DNA of 64,000 nt from Pseudomonas capsici (lineage in GTDB: Bacteria > Pseudomonadota > Gammaproteobacteria > Pseudomonadales > Pseudomonadaceae), in contig NZ_JAFGZD010000021.1 of NCBI RefSeq assembly GCF_017165765.1, positions 33,821-97,820 on the forward strand. Direction: 5' to 3'. Position numbers and translations under genes: made by a program. The notes under the pieces were generated by a model, which saw only the letters and a program-made list of their open reading frames with translations, did no database searches and was not told the DNA's origin. How positions within the stretch are numbered: the first letter of the stretch is position 1; every line of letters starts with the position of its first letter. This document shows positions 17,271-26,512 of this stretch, in pieces.

Positions 17271-18167
17271 TCACCGGCCGCTCAAGGCATGACCGATGGC
17301 GGTAAATCCCGGTCCGGCCAGCACGATCAATAGCGCGGGAAACAAAAACACCATCATCACCACCGACATCTTGGCCGACAGTTTGGAAATGTATTCCTGT
17401 AAGCGCGTCAGGCGGCGGTCGTCGAGCAATTGCTTGAGGGCCAGCAAGGAACGCAGGGCTCCCCCGCCCTGATGGATCAATTGATTGAGGATCACGCAGG
17501 TGTCACTGAACTCGTCCACTGCCAGCAGGGCAGCGCTCTTTCTCAGCTCTTCCCCCAGCTCCAGCCCGGAGTCGACCCGTACCAGAATCACGCGGATTTC
17601 CTCGGACAGCACCGGCAGCAAGTCCTTGCCCTCGTTGCTCAGCACCCGCAGCGCCTGCTCCACAGCCATGCCGGACTCGAAGAGGATGCGCAGCAGCGGA
17701 ATGAAGGTCGAGATCTCCACCACCACCTGCTTCTGGCGATACTTGGCATAGGCAGCCAGCGCTCTTTTGGGGATCAGATAACCTATGCCCAACGCAAATA
17801 CCGGCGCGATAAAGGGCTGCTCGATGGAATTGAAAAACAGCACCTGAAGCAGGATCACCAGCGTGAAAAGTCCGATGGGTACGCCAATCTGGCAAGCCGC
17901 GTACAGCGAGCGCTTGCTGGCTCGACGCCAGCCGATACGGTTGAGCAGCACCTGGGTTTCGGTATCCAGGCTGATCGAGCGCTGCCCCAGGCGCGTGTCG
18001 CCCAACAGTCGCAGCCAACTGCCGATTCGGCTTTCGCGCACGATCTGCCCCTTGAGCCGCACAGCGACCTGGCGCTCGTTGCGACGCTGGCGAGCCAGAT
18101 TGGACAACAGCAACAAAGCGGCCGCCACAAACATCACTGCACTGATGGTCAGGCCCATTTCATACAC
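17271..18167 (-). CDS. tadC: TadC inner-membrane platform protein
   Basis: A 298-residue GspF/TadC-family protein with an N-terminal membrane helix, a central pair of helices (QIGVPIGLFTLVILLQVLFF; FIAPVFALGIGYLI) and a C-terminal hydrophobic helix. The conserved cytoplasmic part contains ESGMAVEQALRVLSNEG. It forms the inner-membrane platform with TadB on which the TadA ATPase acts. It overlaps tadB by 8 bases. Confidence 0.9.
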   Translation of the reverse strand: MYEMGLTISAVMFVAAALLLLSNLARQRRNERQVAVRLKGQIVRESRIGSWLRLLGDTRLGQRSISLDTETQVLLNRIGWRRASKRSLYAACQIGVPIGLFTLVILLQVLFFNSIEQPFIAPVFALGIGYLIPKRALAAYAKYRQKQVVVEISTFIPLLRILFESGMAVEQALRVLSNEGKDLLPVLSEEIRVILVRVDSGLELGEELRKSAALLAVDEFSDTCVILNQLIHQGGGALRSLLALKQLLDDRRLTRLQEYISKLSAKMSVVMMVFLFPALLIVLAGPGFTAIGHALSGR

Positions 18168-19044
18168 TCCGCAACATGCGCCACAACGTCAGGCACCCCA
18201 TCACCTGAAAGGCAAACGCGACGATCAGCATTCGCTGCCCGCCACTGTCTTGCCACATGTGCATCAGATAATCGGGATTGGTCAGCATGAAATAACCGAC
18301 CATCGCGATGGGCAGCAGCGCCAGCACGATAGCGGTCATTCGTGTTTCACCGGTCATGGCCCGCAACTGACGGCTTGCCTGCTCGCGCTCGCGGATCAGC
18401 TTGATCAGGTTCTCCATCAGTTCGCTGGCATTGCCGCCATAGCGATGATTGACCTTCAGCCCAAGGGCGAACAGATGAAATTCGTCGCGCTCGTACAGCT
18501 CGGCAAAATCCCGCGCAGCATCGGGCAGGCTGACGCCCATCTGCACGTTGCGCTCGATGCGCAGCATACCGTCGCGCAATGGCTGGTCTGCCGCCTCGAT
18601 GCCATGCAGCACCGCATCGGCCAGGGTGCGGCCGGATTTGAGACTGCGCACGGTGTGATCGAGCATCTGCGGCAATTGCTCGATCATGCGCCGCACCCGC
18701 TTGCGATAACGCCAGGAAATAAACAGGCGCAGCATCAAGGGAGCGGCGACCAGCCCGACCCCGAAGCCGAACCAATCGCCCATGAAGTAGCCCAGCAGCA
18801 TCGAGATCAGCCACAAGGTAATCGCCAGACCGATCCGCTCGGTGGGCCTGCCCAGCCCGGCGCGCAGAAAGGCGCGCTCCAGCCACTCGATACCGGGCTT
18901 TTCTTTCACCGCTATCGGCTGCCCGACCTGCAAGCGCTGCATCACTCGCTCGCTGGCACCACGATTGAGCGCCAGATAGAACATGTAGAGCGCAGCGCCC
19001 AGCAACAGTACAAAAATGATCGCCAGCACCAGTGATGCTTTCAT
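18160..19044 (-). CDS. tadB: TadB inner-membrane platform protein
   Basis: A 294-residue paralogue of TadC with the GspF-type domain (RRMIEQLPQMLDHTVRSLKSG, then RNVQMGVSLPDAARDFAELY) and flanking membrane helices, including one at the C-terminus. It pairs with TadC in the Flp assembly platform. Its start is 20 bases after the tadA stop and its stop overlaps tadC. Confidence 0.92.
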   Translation of the reverse strand: MKASLVLAIIFVLLLGAALYMFYLALNRGASERVMQRLQVGQPIAVKEKPGIEWLERAFLRAGLGRPTERIGLAITLWLISMLLGYFMGDWFGFGVGLVAAPLMLRLFISWRYRKRVRRMIEQLPQMLDHTVRSLKSGRTLADAVLHGIEAADQPLRDGMLRIERNVQMGVSLPDAARDFAELYERDEFHLFALGLKVNHRYGGNASELMENLIKLIREREQASRQLRAMTGETRMTAIVLALLPIAMVGYFMLTNPDYLMHMWQDSGGQRMLIVAFAFQVMGCLTLWRMLRSV

Positions 19045-19064
19045 GGGCAGCCTCCCTGCTCGCG

Positions 19065-20324
19065 TCAGTAAGAAGGTCGCAGTTTGTCACCGGCGGCATG
19101 CACGGCTTCGCGCAGAAAGCCGATGCCGGTACGCCGATCCAGGCGGAACAGGGTGTTGGTGACATAGATGTCGTCGCGGATACCCACTACCTCGACCACT
19201 TCACTGACGCAACGACGCCCGTCGGGCAGGCGGGCCAGCTGGATGATGACATCCAGTGCCGCACAGATCATTTGCCGCAGGGTCCGCTCGGGGATCTGCC
19301 GACCGGTCAGGCCGACCAGGGTTTCCAGACGCAACAAGGCATCCTGAGCGTTGTTGGCGTGTACCGTGCTCATGGAACCATCGTGGCCGGTGTTCATGGC
19401 GGTCAGTACATCCAGCACTTCCACACCACGAATCTCCCCCAGGATGATGCGGTCCGGGCGCATCCGCAAAGAGTTGCGGATCAGGTCGCTGGCGCGCACT
19501 TCACCATGGCCTTCGGCGTTGGGTGGCCGGGTTTCCAGGCGCACCACATGGGGGTGAATCAGTTGCAGCTCGGCAACGTCTTCGATGGTTACCAGCCGCT
19601 GTTGCGTGTCGATCATCTGACTGAGCACGTTGAGCATGGTGGTCTTGCCGGTGCCGGTACCGCCGCTGACCAATACATTGCAACGCTTGCCCACCGCCTC
19701 ATGGAAGAAATCGAAGATCGACTGATCGATGGTCTGCATCGCCACCAGGTCGGTGCTCTTGAGCATGTCCTTGCGAAATTTCCGGATCGACAGACAGGGG
19801 CCATCCAGGGCAATCGGCGGGATGATTGCATTGACCCGGCTGCCGTCGGGCAATCGCGCATCCACCATGGGCGAGGACTCGTCCAGTCGACGACCAAGAG
19901 GTGCCAGAATGCGCTGCATGACCCGCTCGACGTGGTGCGAGTCGATGAAGCGCAGGTCGGTGTGGTGCAAGATACCGTCACGCTCCACAAAAACCTTGCC
20001 CGGTCCGTTGACCAGAATCTCCGTCACCGCGGTATCGCGCAGCAGCACTTCCAGCGGGCCGAAGCCGGTCAGCTCGTCGACCAGCTCTTCGGCAAGGCGC
20101 TCCATTTCATAACGCGAAATGGCCAGCCGCAGTCGGGCGACATATTCGGCCACCTTGTCGAACACGAACTGCGCCAGCACCGGGCGCGAGCCTTCAAGCA
20201 GGTTCTTGCCGCTCTCCTCGATGCCATCGATGATGTAGCGATGCAGCACCAGCTTGAGCCCCTGCCCGTCATCCGTGCTGCCCTGGGTACGCGAAGCGAC
20301 ACCAAACAATTTCTCCGCCATCAT
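19065..20324 (-). CDS. tadA: TadA/CpaF secretion ATPase
   Basis: A 419-residue type II/IV secretion ATPase of the TadA/CpaF branch. Walker A is GGTGTGKT at 221-228; downstream are the Asp box (TIEDVAELQL), the Walker B/LGEIRG region and a His box (STVHANN). It is a hexameric motor powering Flp pilus assembly from the cytoplasm. The ATG overlaps the tadZ stop (ATGA). Confidence 0.95.
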   Translation of the reverse strand: MMAEKLFGVASRTQGSTDDGQGLKLVLHRYIIDGIEESGKNLLEGSRPVLAQFVFDKVAEYVARLRLAISRYEMERLAEELVDELTGFGPLEVLLRDTAVTEILVNGPGKVFVERDGILHHTDLRFIDSHHVERVMQRILAPLGRRLDESSPMVDARLPDGSRVNAIIPPIALDGPCLSIRKFRKDMLKSTDLVAMQTIDQSIFDFFHEAVGKRCNVLVSGGTGTGKTTMLNVLSQMIDTQQRLVTIEDVAELQLIHPHVVRLETRPPNAEGHGEVRASDLIRNSLRMRPDRIILGEIRGVEVLDVLTAMNTGHDGSMSTVHANNAQDALLRLETLVGLTGRQIPERTLRQMICAALDVIIQLARLPDGRRCVSEVVEVVGIRDDIYVTNTLFRLDRRTGIGFLREAVHAAGDKLRPSY

Positions 20325-21511
20325 TTATTCCCCCATAGCCGAGCGAAGAAGCCTTCACTGGGTTTCTCATAAGCATCGGAATGGCGAACCAGGTGATCGC
20401 CCAGACGACGCAAGCCCGTACACAGCGACTCCCTCGGTGCCAGGTCGAACAGCGAAATGCCCTGATTCTTCGCGTTGAGTCGCAGCTCAGGGCTCAGCGG
20501 CAAAACCGAAAACACCGGCAGCCCGAAGGTCTTGCCCAGGGTTTCCGAATTGGGTGCCACCGCACGCAGATAGCCGTCGATCAACAGCCCGGCGTGCTGC
20601 ATCTTCATGCCCTTGTCCCGCCAGAGATTGAGTACCGCCAGATTGCGCCGGCACTCGATCACACTCTGGTCGGCGTACCACAGCAGCTGGTCACAGTGAG
20701 TTACAAAGGTGCGCAGGGCTTCGCTGTCCGGCTGCCCCACCAGATTCACGATGACATGCTGGAAATGCTGGCGCAGGGCACTGAGCAACATGTACAACTC
20801 GGCCGCACTGGACTGTTCCAGATGATCGTCGGCTTCGGTGTAGGCCAGAATGCGCAAACCGTTCTCGAACGTTGTAAAAGCGCTGTCGATAAGGGTCGCG
20901 TCCAGCCTGCGCAAATGGCGCAGCGCATCACCGAAGCTGAAAGTCGACTCAAGACCGAGCATCGACAGGCTGTCGCCACGGGGCAAGCCCAGATCCAGCA
21001 GCAAAGTGCGTTGCCCGGACTTCTGCACCACCATCGCCAGATGGGAGGCGATCAAGGCTCCGTCGCCATCGCATTGAGCCCCATACAGCACCGACAGACC
21101 GCTCATGTTGGGGTTGGGCGTTACCGCAGGCAGGCGCTTGCTCAAGCGCCGCACCAGACCGGCAACCTCACTGGAGCGCGAGCCATAAGCCACGAAATCC
21201 CTGGCTCCGGCGCGCATGGCATTGAGTACCAGCTGGTTATCCATACCATCGCCCAGTGCGACAATCGCCAGCATCGGCTTGGCTTCCAGAGCGCCTTCGA
21301 TCAACGCGCTCTGGTTCATCAGGTGCTCACGATCAAGCCCCACGAACACCACGCTGGCGAAGGTCACATCCACCAGCGCCAGCAAATCGTCCAGGCTGCC
21401 GCTGCCGGCGCTCACCACCTGGCCCAACGAGCCCAGGGCGCCCTGCAACCATTCAAGATCGGTGGGATTGCGGGTAATCGCCAGGAACGTCTGGCTCAGG
21501 CTCTGACTCAT
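20321..21511 (-). CDS. tadZ: TadZ/CpaE-like pilus localisation protein
   Basis: A 396-residue protein with an atypical receiver-like N-terminal domain (about 1-125) and a C-terminal ParA/MinD-like domain. The usual P-loop is altered: YGAQCDGDGALIAS stands where a GGxGxGKTT loop is expected, while LLLDLGLPRGD keeps the Walker A-prime/switch region. TadZ marks the pilus assembly site. Loss of the P-loop lysine suggests reduced or absent ATP hydrolysis. It overlaps rcpA and tadA by four bases each. Confidence 0.85.
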   Translation of the reverse strand: MSQSLSQTFLAITRNPTDLEWLQGALGSLGQVVSAGSGSLDDLLALVDVTFASVVFVGLDREHLMNQSALIEGALEAKPMLAIVALGDGMDNQLVLNAMRAGARDFVAYGSRSSEVAGLVRRLSKRLPAVTPNPNMSGLSVLYGAQCDGDGALIASHLAMVVQKSGQRTLLLDLGLPRGDSLSMLGLESTFSFGDALRHLRRLDATLIDSAFTTFENGLRILAYTEADDHLEQSSAAELYMLLSALRQHFQHVIVNLVGQPDSEALRTFVTHCDQLLWYADQSVIECRRNLAVLNLWRDKGMKMQHAGLLIDGYLRAVAPNSETLGKTFGLPVFSVLPLSPELRLNAKNQGISLFDLAPRESLCTGLRRLGDHLVRHSDAYEKPSEGFFARLWGNK

Positions 21512-22779
21512 TGGGATAACCCGCTGCGGCGCTCGAAATCGCCGTTCTCCAGGAAATACATACGGAAAAAGTTCGGGTCGTAATTGCGCAGGCCTTCGCC
21601 GGGCAGCGTAGGCAACTTGGCATTGACCGCCAGAGGCTGCACCAGATGCGGAGTGACGATCATCAGCAGCTCACGTTCATCGCGCTGGATCTGCGAATTG
21701 CGGAAAAACGCTCCCAGAATGGGGATATCGCCAAGCCCTGGAAACTTGTCCACCGACGCAATATTGCTGGAGCTGATCAGGCCGCTGACCACAAAGCTTT
21801 CCCCATCGGCCAGGGAAATACTGGTGTCGGTACGCCGCACATTGAGTGCCGGCACCGTAGTGCCGGAAATGGTGATACCCGCCGTGAAATCCAGCTCGCT
21901 GACCTCAGGCGCGACCTTGAGCAGAATACGGTCACGTCCGACCACGGTAGGCGTCAGCGTCAGGCGCACGCCGTATTCCTTGTATTCGATGGAAATGCCA
22001 TTGCCGTCTCCGCTGGGCACCGGCACCGGGAACTCGCCGCCCGCCAGAAAGCTCGCACTCTGCCCGTTCAGCGCAACGAGGCTCGGGCGTGCCAGGGTGT
22101 AGGCAAAGCCGCTGCCTTCCATCGCATTGATCATGCCCAGCACCTTGCTGCTGCCACCGCCCCACACGATGTTGAAGTTATTGTTATTCAGGCCGATGGC
22201 TGGCCGCGTGGACCCGACAGTGCCTGGCGAAACCGTGACATCGGTTACCGTACCGGGAGCACCGAACAGAAAGTTGTTCGAGCCGGTACCGAAAATCGAT
22301 GTACTGGCCTCCTTGAGCTTGGAGCGACTGACTTCGATGAAACGGATATCGGTCTGTACCTGACTGGGCAACTGGGGATCGAGAGAAGGCACCGATACAG
22401 GATCGACCAGCGCGGCCGTGCTGCCTCCCCGCACGAACACCATGCTCTGGCGCGGCGAGGTCGAACAGGACGTCCAGACCATCAGACTCGTGGCCCCCGC
22501 AGAGACACCGGTCAGCAGAAAGCCCTGGTTGCCATTGACCAGCACATCGGCCACCTTCGGATCGCCCACGGCAATCCGGGTAATGCTCACCGGCGAACGA
22601 ACATCCTGTTGCATGCCTTGCGTGACCTCCAGCACGGTCGGCATGGCTGCCAGACTTGCACAGCCAGCATTGGTATTAGCGGCGGGGCCAGAAGCTGCCC
22701 AGCCCGAATCCACGCCCAATCCGGCGAACAGCAAAAACAGCGCGTGACGTTTTAAGACCGGTACGAAACAGCGGCTCAT
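21508..22779 (-). CDS. rcpA: RcpA/CpaC outer-membrane secretin
   Basis: A 423-residue secretin with signal peptide, an N-terminal BON-like/pilus N domain (KVADVLVNGNQGFLLTGVSAG) and a C-terminal secretin domain (EYKEYGVRLTLTPTVVGRDRILLKVAPEVSELD; FPGLGDIPILGAFFR). It forms the outer-membrane pore for the Flp pilus. ATG at 22779 follows AAGGAAG by six bases; the TTG just before it is less likely. It is 19 bases from rcpC. Confidence 0.92.
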   Translation of the reverse strand: MSRCFVPVLKRHALFLLFAGLGVDSGWAASGPAANTNAGCASLAAMPTVLEVTQGMQQDVRSPVSITRIAVGDPKVADVLVNGNQGFLLTGVSAGATSLMVWTSCSTSPRQSMVFVRGGSTAALVDPVSVPSLDPQLPSQVQTDIRFIEVSRSKLKEASTSIFGTGSNNFLFGAPGTVTDVTVSPGTVGSTRPAIGLNNNNFNIVWGGGSSKVLGMINAMEGSGFAYTLARPSLVALNGQSASFLAGGEFPVPVPSGDGNGISIEYKEYGVRLTLTPTVVGRDRILLKVAPEVSELDFTAGITISGTTVPALNVRRTDTSISLADGESFVVSGLISSSNIASVDKFPGLGDIPILGAFFRNSQIQRDERELLMIVTPHLVQPLAVNAKLPTLPGEGLRNYDPNFFRMYFLENGDFERRSGLSQ

Positions 22780-22798
22780 CAAATGCTTCCTTGCTCGA

Positions 22799-23752
22799 TC
22801 AGGGAGTTTGTTGCGTTACCTGGTTGCCGCGTATCACCTCGACACCACGAGATCCGCGAGACGCACCGGCATGAGGGTTGGCCGCGCCACTGAGGGCCAG
22901 TTGACTGAACTGCACCAGATTGCGCCTGGCGGTATCCAGGCGCACGGCGACATCGGGACGACCGGGGTCTGCGGTCCAGTAATCCTGCAGATTGCCTTCA
23001 TCGGCACTGCGCACGGCCAGACGCAGCACACCGGTCTGGGTGGCCAGCAGCAAACGGCTCAGCAAAGATTCGGGCACCGCAACCACCACGGTCCGGGCGT
23101 TGGTACGTTGCTGCTCCAACTGAAAGCGCTCATCGGCACTGATATTCCGGGCAGGCTTGCCGTCGCGAGTCGGCCCGAGCAATTCACCCACGCTCAGGAT
23201 TCTCAAGGCAGGCACTGCCACCTGACTGGAACGGATCGGGTTGACGGTGTCTTCGGGCAGATAAAGCAGAACATCGACATAATCGCCGGGGCTGAGCAGC
23301 CCGCTGGCACCGATCACCTCATCCACGGACAGGGCCATTGCCCGCTCGTCGGGACGAATCATCCGCGACAACGCTCCGCCCGCTTCGAAACTGCTTTCAC
23401 TCAACCAGGTGCCGGCTGTCAGCGGACGCCAGGTACTGCGTCCGAGTACGTCTTCGATCCTGCTGAAACTTCCGGCGGGCGCAACCTTGAGGCGCTCGAT
23501 CAGCAGATCTTCGTCTTTGAGAAGCGTGTAGGAAGGGACATTGCGAGCCAGCACCACGACATTCTGGCGCAGGGCTTCTTCCACAGGGGGAGGCGGCGGC
23601 TCGACTACGGCAGGGGGCGGTGCCTGTACGACGGGAGCCTCCACGGGGGGCGGCGCCGCAGGCTCTTTACTGACCATCAATCCCAGATACCCGGCCACTA
23701 CCGCGCCGAGCAGAAAAACGATAGCGAGCACCATGGTGATACGACTGCTCAT
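22799..23752 (-). CDS. rcpC: RcpC/CpaB pilus assembly protein (SAF domain)
   Basis: A 317-residue protein with an N-terminal membrane anchor (ITMVLAIVFLLGAVVAGYLGL), a proline-rich linker with APPP/EPPPPP units at residues 32-58, a SAF domain (VVVLARNVPSYTLLKDEDLLIERL) and a RcpC/CpaB C-terminal region. It is thought to couple the secretin to the periplasm and peptidoglycan. The start at 23752 follows AAAGGAAG. First gene of the long minus-strand tad operon. Confidence 0.9.
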   Translation of the reverse strand: MSSRITMVLAIVFLLGAVVAGYLGLMVSKEPAAPPPVEAPVVQAPPPAVVEPPPPPVEEALRQNVVVLARNVPSYTLLKDEDLLIERLKVAPAGSFSRIEDVLGRSTWRPLTAGTWLSESSFEAGGALSRMIRPDERAMALSVDEVIGASGLLSPGDYVDVLLYLPEDTVNPIRSSQVAVPALRILSVGELLGPTRDGKPARNISADERFQLEQQRTNARTVVVAVPESLLSRLLLATQTGVLRLAVRSADEGNLQDYWTADPGRPDVAVRLDTARRNLVQFSQLALSGAANPHAGASRGSRGVEVIRGNQVTQQTP

Positions 23753-24044
23753 GGCAACGCTTCCTTTGTCATCGCATGACCACCTCAATCCAACGCATCA
23801 ACTTCGCAATAGCAATGAAGAACAATCACATGCCGCTGTTTTGAAGGTAGCCCACACCACCCAAAACGCCATTAAGGCCGGTGAAATATCCTTATCCGGA
23901 TAGCCGGGAGCGGTGCTTTATAACTTTGTGATTAATGCTTTATTACGGTTGTGGGTTAGCGAGTTGGAGGCAATGCTGTAACTGCAAGAGTTGTATGAAA
24001 CTGCTGGTATTAGCCGCGCCATGAAGGGTGCAAGGAGAATCGAA
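23753..24044. other. Divergent regulatory region between rcpC and flp
   Basis: This 292-bp AT-richer gap separates the rcpC-led operon from flp and must carry both promoters, presumably with PprB sites. A TATCCGGATA palindrome at 23893-23902 is the only tidy inverted repeat. Confidence 0.55.
23893..23902. promoter_or_regulatory. TATCCGGATA palindrome, operator candidate
   Basis: A 10-bp perfect palindrome in the flp/rcpC divergent region, about 150 bp from each start codon. It may be a PprB or other regulator site; no motif knowledge confirms this. Confidence 0.25.
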
Positions 24045-24248
24045 ATGTTCCTTACCAATCTGTACATACGCGTCTATGCGCACATTCAGGCCTTCCTGAA
24101 AAACCGGGAAGCCGCTTCGGCTATCGAGTACGTACTCCTGGCGGCCATGGTGGCTGTGGCCATTGTTGCCTTCGTGCCAGCCATCAGCGCCCAGGTCCGG
24201 GTCATCTTCAACCAGGTTCTGGTGGCCTTGGGCGGTACGGCAGTCTGA
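24045..24248 (+). CDS. flp: Flp major pilin
   Basis: A 67-residue Flp-type prepilin: a short basic leader, a cleavage site before ASAIEYVLLAAMVAVAIVAF with Glu and Tyr at the conserved positions, and a short C-terminal tail. The start at 24045 follows AAGGAGA; the open extension to 23991 gives an unusually long leader. Processing by FppA and assembly by TadA-C and RcpA/C are expected. Confidence 0.92.
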   Translation: MFLTNLYIRVYAHIQAFLKNREAASAIEYVLLAAMVAVAIVAFVPAISAQVRVIFNQVLVALGGTAV

Positions 24249-24318
24249 CGCTTGATTGAACGAGGATAAAGTGTTGTAAGATCCGAGGCCGTTACCAACG
24301 TTTTTCAAGGGTATCTAT

Positions 24319-24726
24319 ATGGCCGTCCATCCCACACGCCAACAGCTGCTTCTGGTTGATGACGAAGAGGACGCCAATGAAGAGTTGGCAGAGCTGCTCG
24401 AAGGCGAGGGGTTCTGCTGCTTCACTGCGTCCTCCGTCAAGATGGCTCTGCAGCAACTGACCCGTCACCCGGACATCGCGCTGGTCATCACCGATCTGCG
24501 CATGCCCGAGGAGAGCGGCATCCAGTTGATCAAACGCCTGCGTGAGCACACTTCGCGCCAGCATCTGCCTGTGATCGTCACTTCGGGACATGCCGACATG
24601 GAGGACGTCAGCGACCTGCTGCGCCTGCAGGTACTGGATCTGTTCCGCAAGCCCATCTACCACGTCCGCCTGCTGGAAACCCTCAACAACCTGTTTCCCG
24701 AGCCGAAAATCTTTCAGGTGCAGTGA
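24319..24726 (+). CDS. Single-domain response regulator next to flp
   Basis: A 135-residue receiver domain without an output domain. Acidic pocket residues are in LLVDDEEDAN, the phospho-acceptor is Asp59 in VITDLRMPEESG, and the conserved Lys is in LFRKPIYH. An AAGGG ribosome-binding site precedes the ATG. It follows flp by 70 bases on the same strand and may be co-transcribed. It could be a phosphate sink or a second target for the PprA kinase, but no partner is proven. Confidence 0.85.
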   Translation: MAVHPTRQQLLLVDDEEDANEELAELLEGEGFCCFTASSVKMALQQLTRHPDIALVITDLRMPEESGIQLIKRLREHTSRQHLPVIVTSGHADMEDVSDLLRLQVLDLFRKPIYHVRLLETLNNLFPEPKIFQVQ

Positions 24727-24810
24727 CACGAACCTTCATGATCCACGGAACTAGCCATACTGCTCCATAGCCAAAGCGAGCAGACCTATGAACGTGATCA
24801 GGATGCACAT

Positions 24811-25104
24811 ATGAAGGTAGAAAGCTTTTTCGAATGGCTGGGTCAGGCTATCGGATCGGTGATTCGGTTTGTCGTCGACACCCTTGCCTGGCTGTTCAAC
24901 GGTTTTACCCATGCCGGCGGCAATTTCGTGGACGGCCTTTCCCGTACTCTGGGCATGGACGCTTCACTGGTCAGCATCGTCGCACTGGTCATCGGACTGA
25001 TGTTTCTGTACTCCGCGATTCGCGCCTTCATGCGCGCCTCCATCATCATGGGCATCATCTGGCTGGCGCTGGGACTGTGGCTGCTGAGCTGGATCATCCA
25101 CTGA
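24811..25104 (+). CDS. Small membrane protein of unknown function
   Basis: A 97-residue protein with an amphipathic or membrane helix near the N-terminus (FFEWLGQAIGSVIRFVVDTLAWLFNGF) and two C-terminal hydrophobic segments (VSIVALVIGLMFLYSAI; ASIIMGIIWLALGLWLLSWII). No catalytic motif. It lies between the flp-linked regulator and a MATE exporter. I do not recognise a named family. Confidence 0.65.
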   Translation: MKVESFFEWLGQAIGSVIRFVVDTLAWLFNGFTHAGGNFVDGLSRTLGMDASLVSIVALVIGLMFLYSAIRAFMRASIIMGIIWLALGLWLLSWIIH

Positions 25105-25174
25105 CCGCCAAAGGCACCGCGCGCTTCAACTGACCGGCATTACGGCTACAATGCCCGCCTTGCCGGGAGTTCTC

Positions 25175-26512
25175 ATGTCCAAGTTGTCCAGCGACTGGCG
25201 TCATCGCCCCACTCATCATCGGGTCTGGGGCCTGGCGCTACCGATGATTCTGTCGAATATTTCCGTACCGCTGGTGGCGCTGGTGGACAGCGCCGTGATC
25301 GGCCACCTGCCACATGCCCATCAATTGGGTGCAGTGGCCGTGGGCGCCACACTCTATACCTTCCTGGCCTGGGCCATGGGATTTCTGCGCATGGGCACCA
25401 CAGGCTTTGCTGCCCAGGCTGCGGGGCGCAGCGATGGTGCTGCGTTGCGCCGGATTCTGCTGCAAGGCCTGCTCCTGGCCATGGGGCTGGCCTGCCTGCT
25501 GGGGCTGATCGCCCTGCCCTTCAGTCATCTGGCCCTGTCGTTGATGCAACCCTCGGCCGACCTGCAACAGATGACTCTGGACTTCTTTCACGCCCGGCTT
25601 TTCGGCCTGCCTGCGGCACTGGCCACTTATGCGCTGGTGGGCTGGTTTCTCGGCACCCAGAACGCCAGGGCCCCGCTGGCGATTCTGCTGATCACCAATG
25701 CGGTGAACATCATTCTCAATCTCTGGTTCGTTCTGGGTCTGGACTGGGGAGTGGTCGGCTCGGCGCGTGCCTCAGTGCTGGCAGAGTGGACCGGCGCATT
25801 GATCGGCCTGTTCATGGCCCGCAACGCTCTGCAGGCCTGGCCGGGCAGGATCGTCTGGGCAGCCTTGAAACTCTGGAACAACTGGCGCCCGCTGCTGGCG
25901 GTCAACCGCGATATCTTCATTCGCACCCTGGCGCTGCAATCGATCATGTTTCTGATCACCGCTCAAGGTGCCCGGCTGGGAGATGCCACCGTCGCCGCCA
26001 ATGCATTGCTGCTCAATGGCCTGCTGCTGACGTCTCATGCGCTGGACGGGCTGGCCCATGCCGTGGAAGCCTTGTGCGGCCACGCCATCGGCGCCCGAGA
26101 CCGCACGGCATTACGTCGCTCTCTGGTGGTCGCAGGTGGCTGGTCGCTGATTGCCAGCGTGGCCTTTGCCCTGCTGTTCCTGACTGGCGGACATCTGTTC
26201 GTGCAGATGCAGACCAATATTCCCGAAGTGCGTGAAACCGCCATTGTCTATTTGCCCTATCTGGCGGCCATGCCCTTGCTTGCAGTCTGGAGCTATTTGC
26301 TGGACGGCCTGTTCATCGGTGCCACACGCGCCCGCGAGATGCGCAATGCGATGCTGATCAGCGTTGCCCTGATTGCTCCCGTTGCCTTTTTCGCCGTCGA
26401 TCAGGGTAACCATGGGCTCTGGCTGACATTCCTGGCTTTCACCCTGCTGCGAGGCCTGAGTCTGGGGAGCATTGCCTGGCGCCTGAACCGCAAGGACGGC
26501 TGGTTTGCCTAG
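25175..26512 (+). CDS. dinF: MATE-family efflux transporter (DinF-like)
   Basis: A 445-residue polytopic transporter with about twelve hydrophobic segments and the MATE/DinF look: VWGLALPMILSNISVPLVALVDSAVIGHL at the start and matching second-half helices. DinF-type proteins export cationic or toxic compounds by Na+ or H+ antiport. The ATG at 25175 follows GGGAG; an ATG at 25151 is possible. No LexA box was seen upstream, unlike E. coli dinF. Its stop overlaps that of the convergent vgrG by four bases. Confidence 0.87.
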   Translation: MSKLSSDWRHRPTHHRVWGLALPMILSNISVPLVALVDSAVIGHLPHAHQLGAVAVGATLYTFLAWAMGFLRMGTTGFAAQAAGRSDGAALRRILLQGLLLAMGLACLLGLIALPFSHLALSLMQPSADLQQMTLDFFHARLFGLPAALATYALVGWFLGTQNARAPLAILLITNAVNIILNLWFVLGLDWGVVGSARASVLAEWTGALIGLFMARNALQAWPGRIVWAALKLWNNWRPLLAVNRDIFIRTLALQSIMFLITAQGARLGDATVAANALLLNGLLLTSHALDGLAHAVEALCGHAIGARDRTALRRSLVVAGGWSLIASVAFALLFLTGGHLFVQMQTNIPEVRETAIVYLPYLAAMPLLAVWSYLLDGLFIGATRAREMRNAMLISVALIAPVAFFAVDQGNHGLWLTFLAFTLLRGLSLGSIAWRLNRKDGWFA

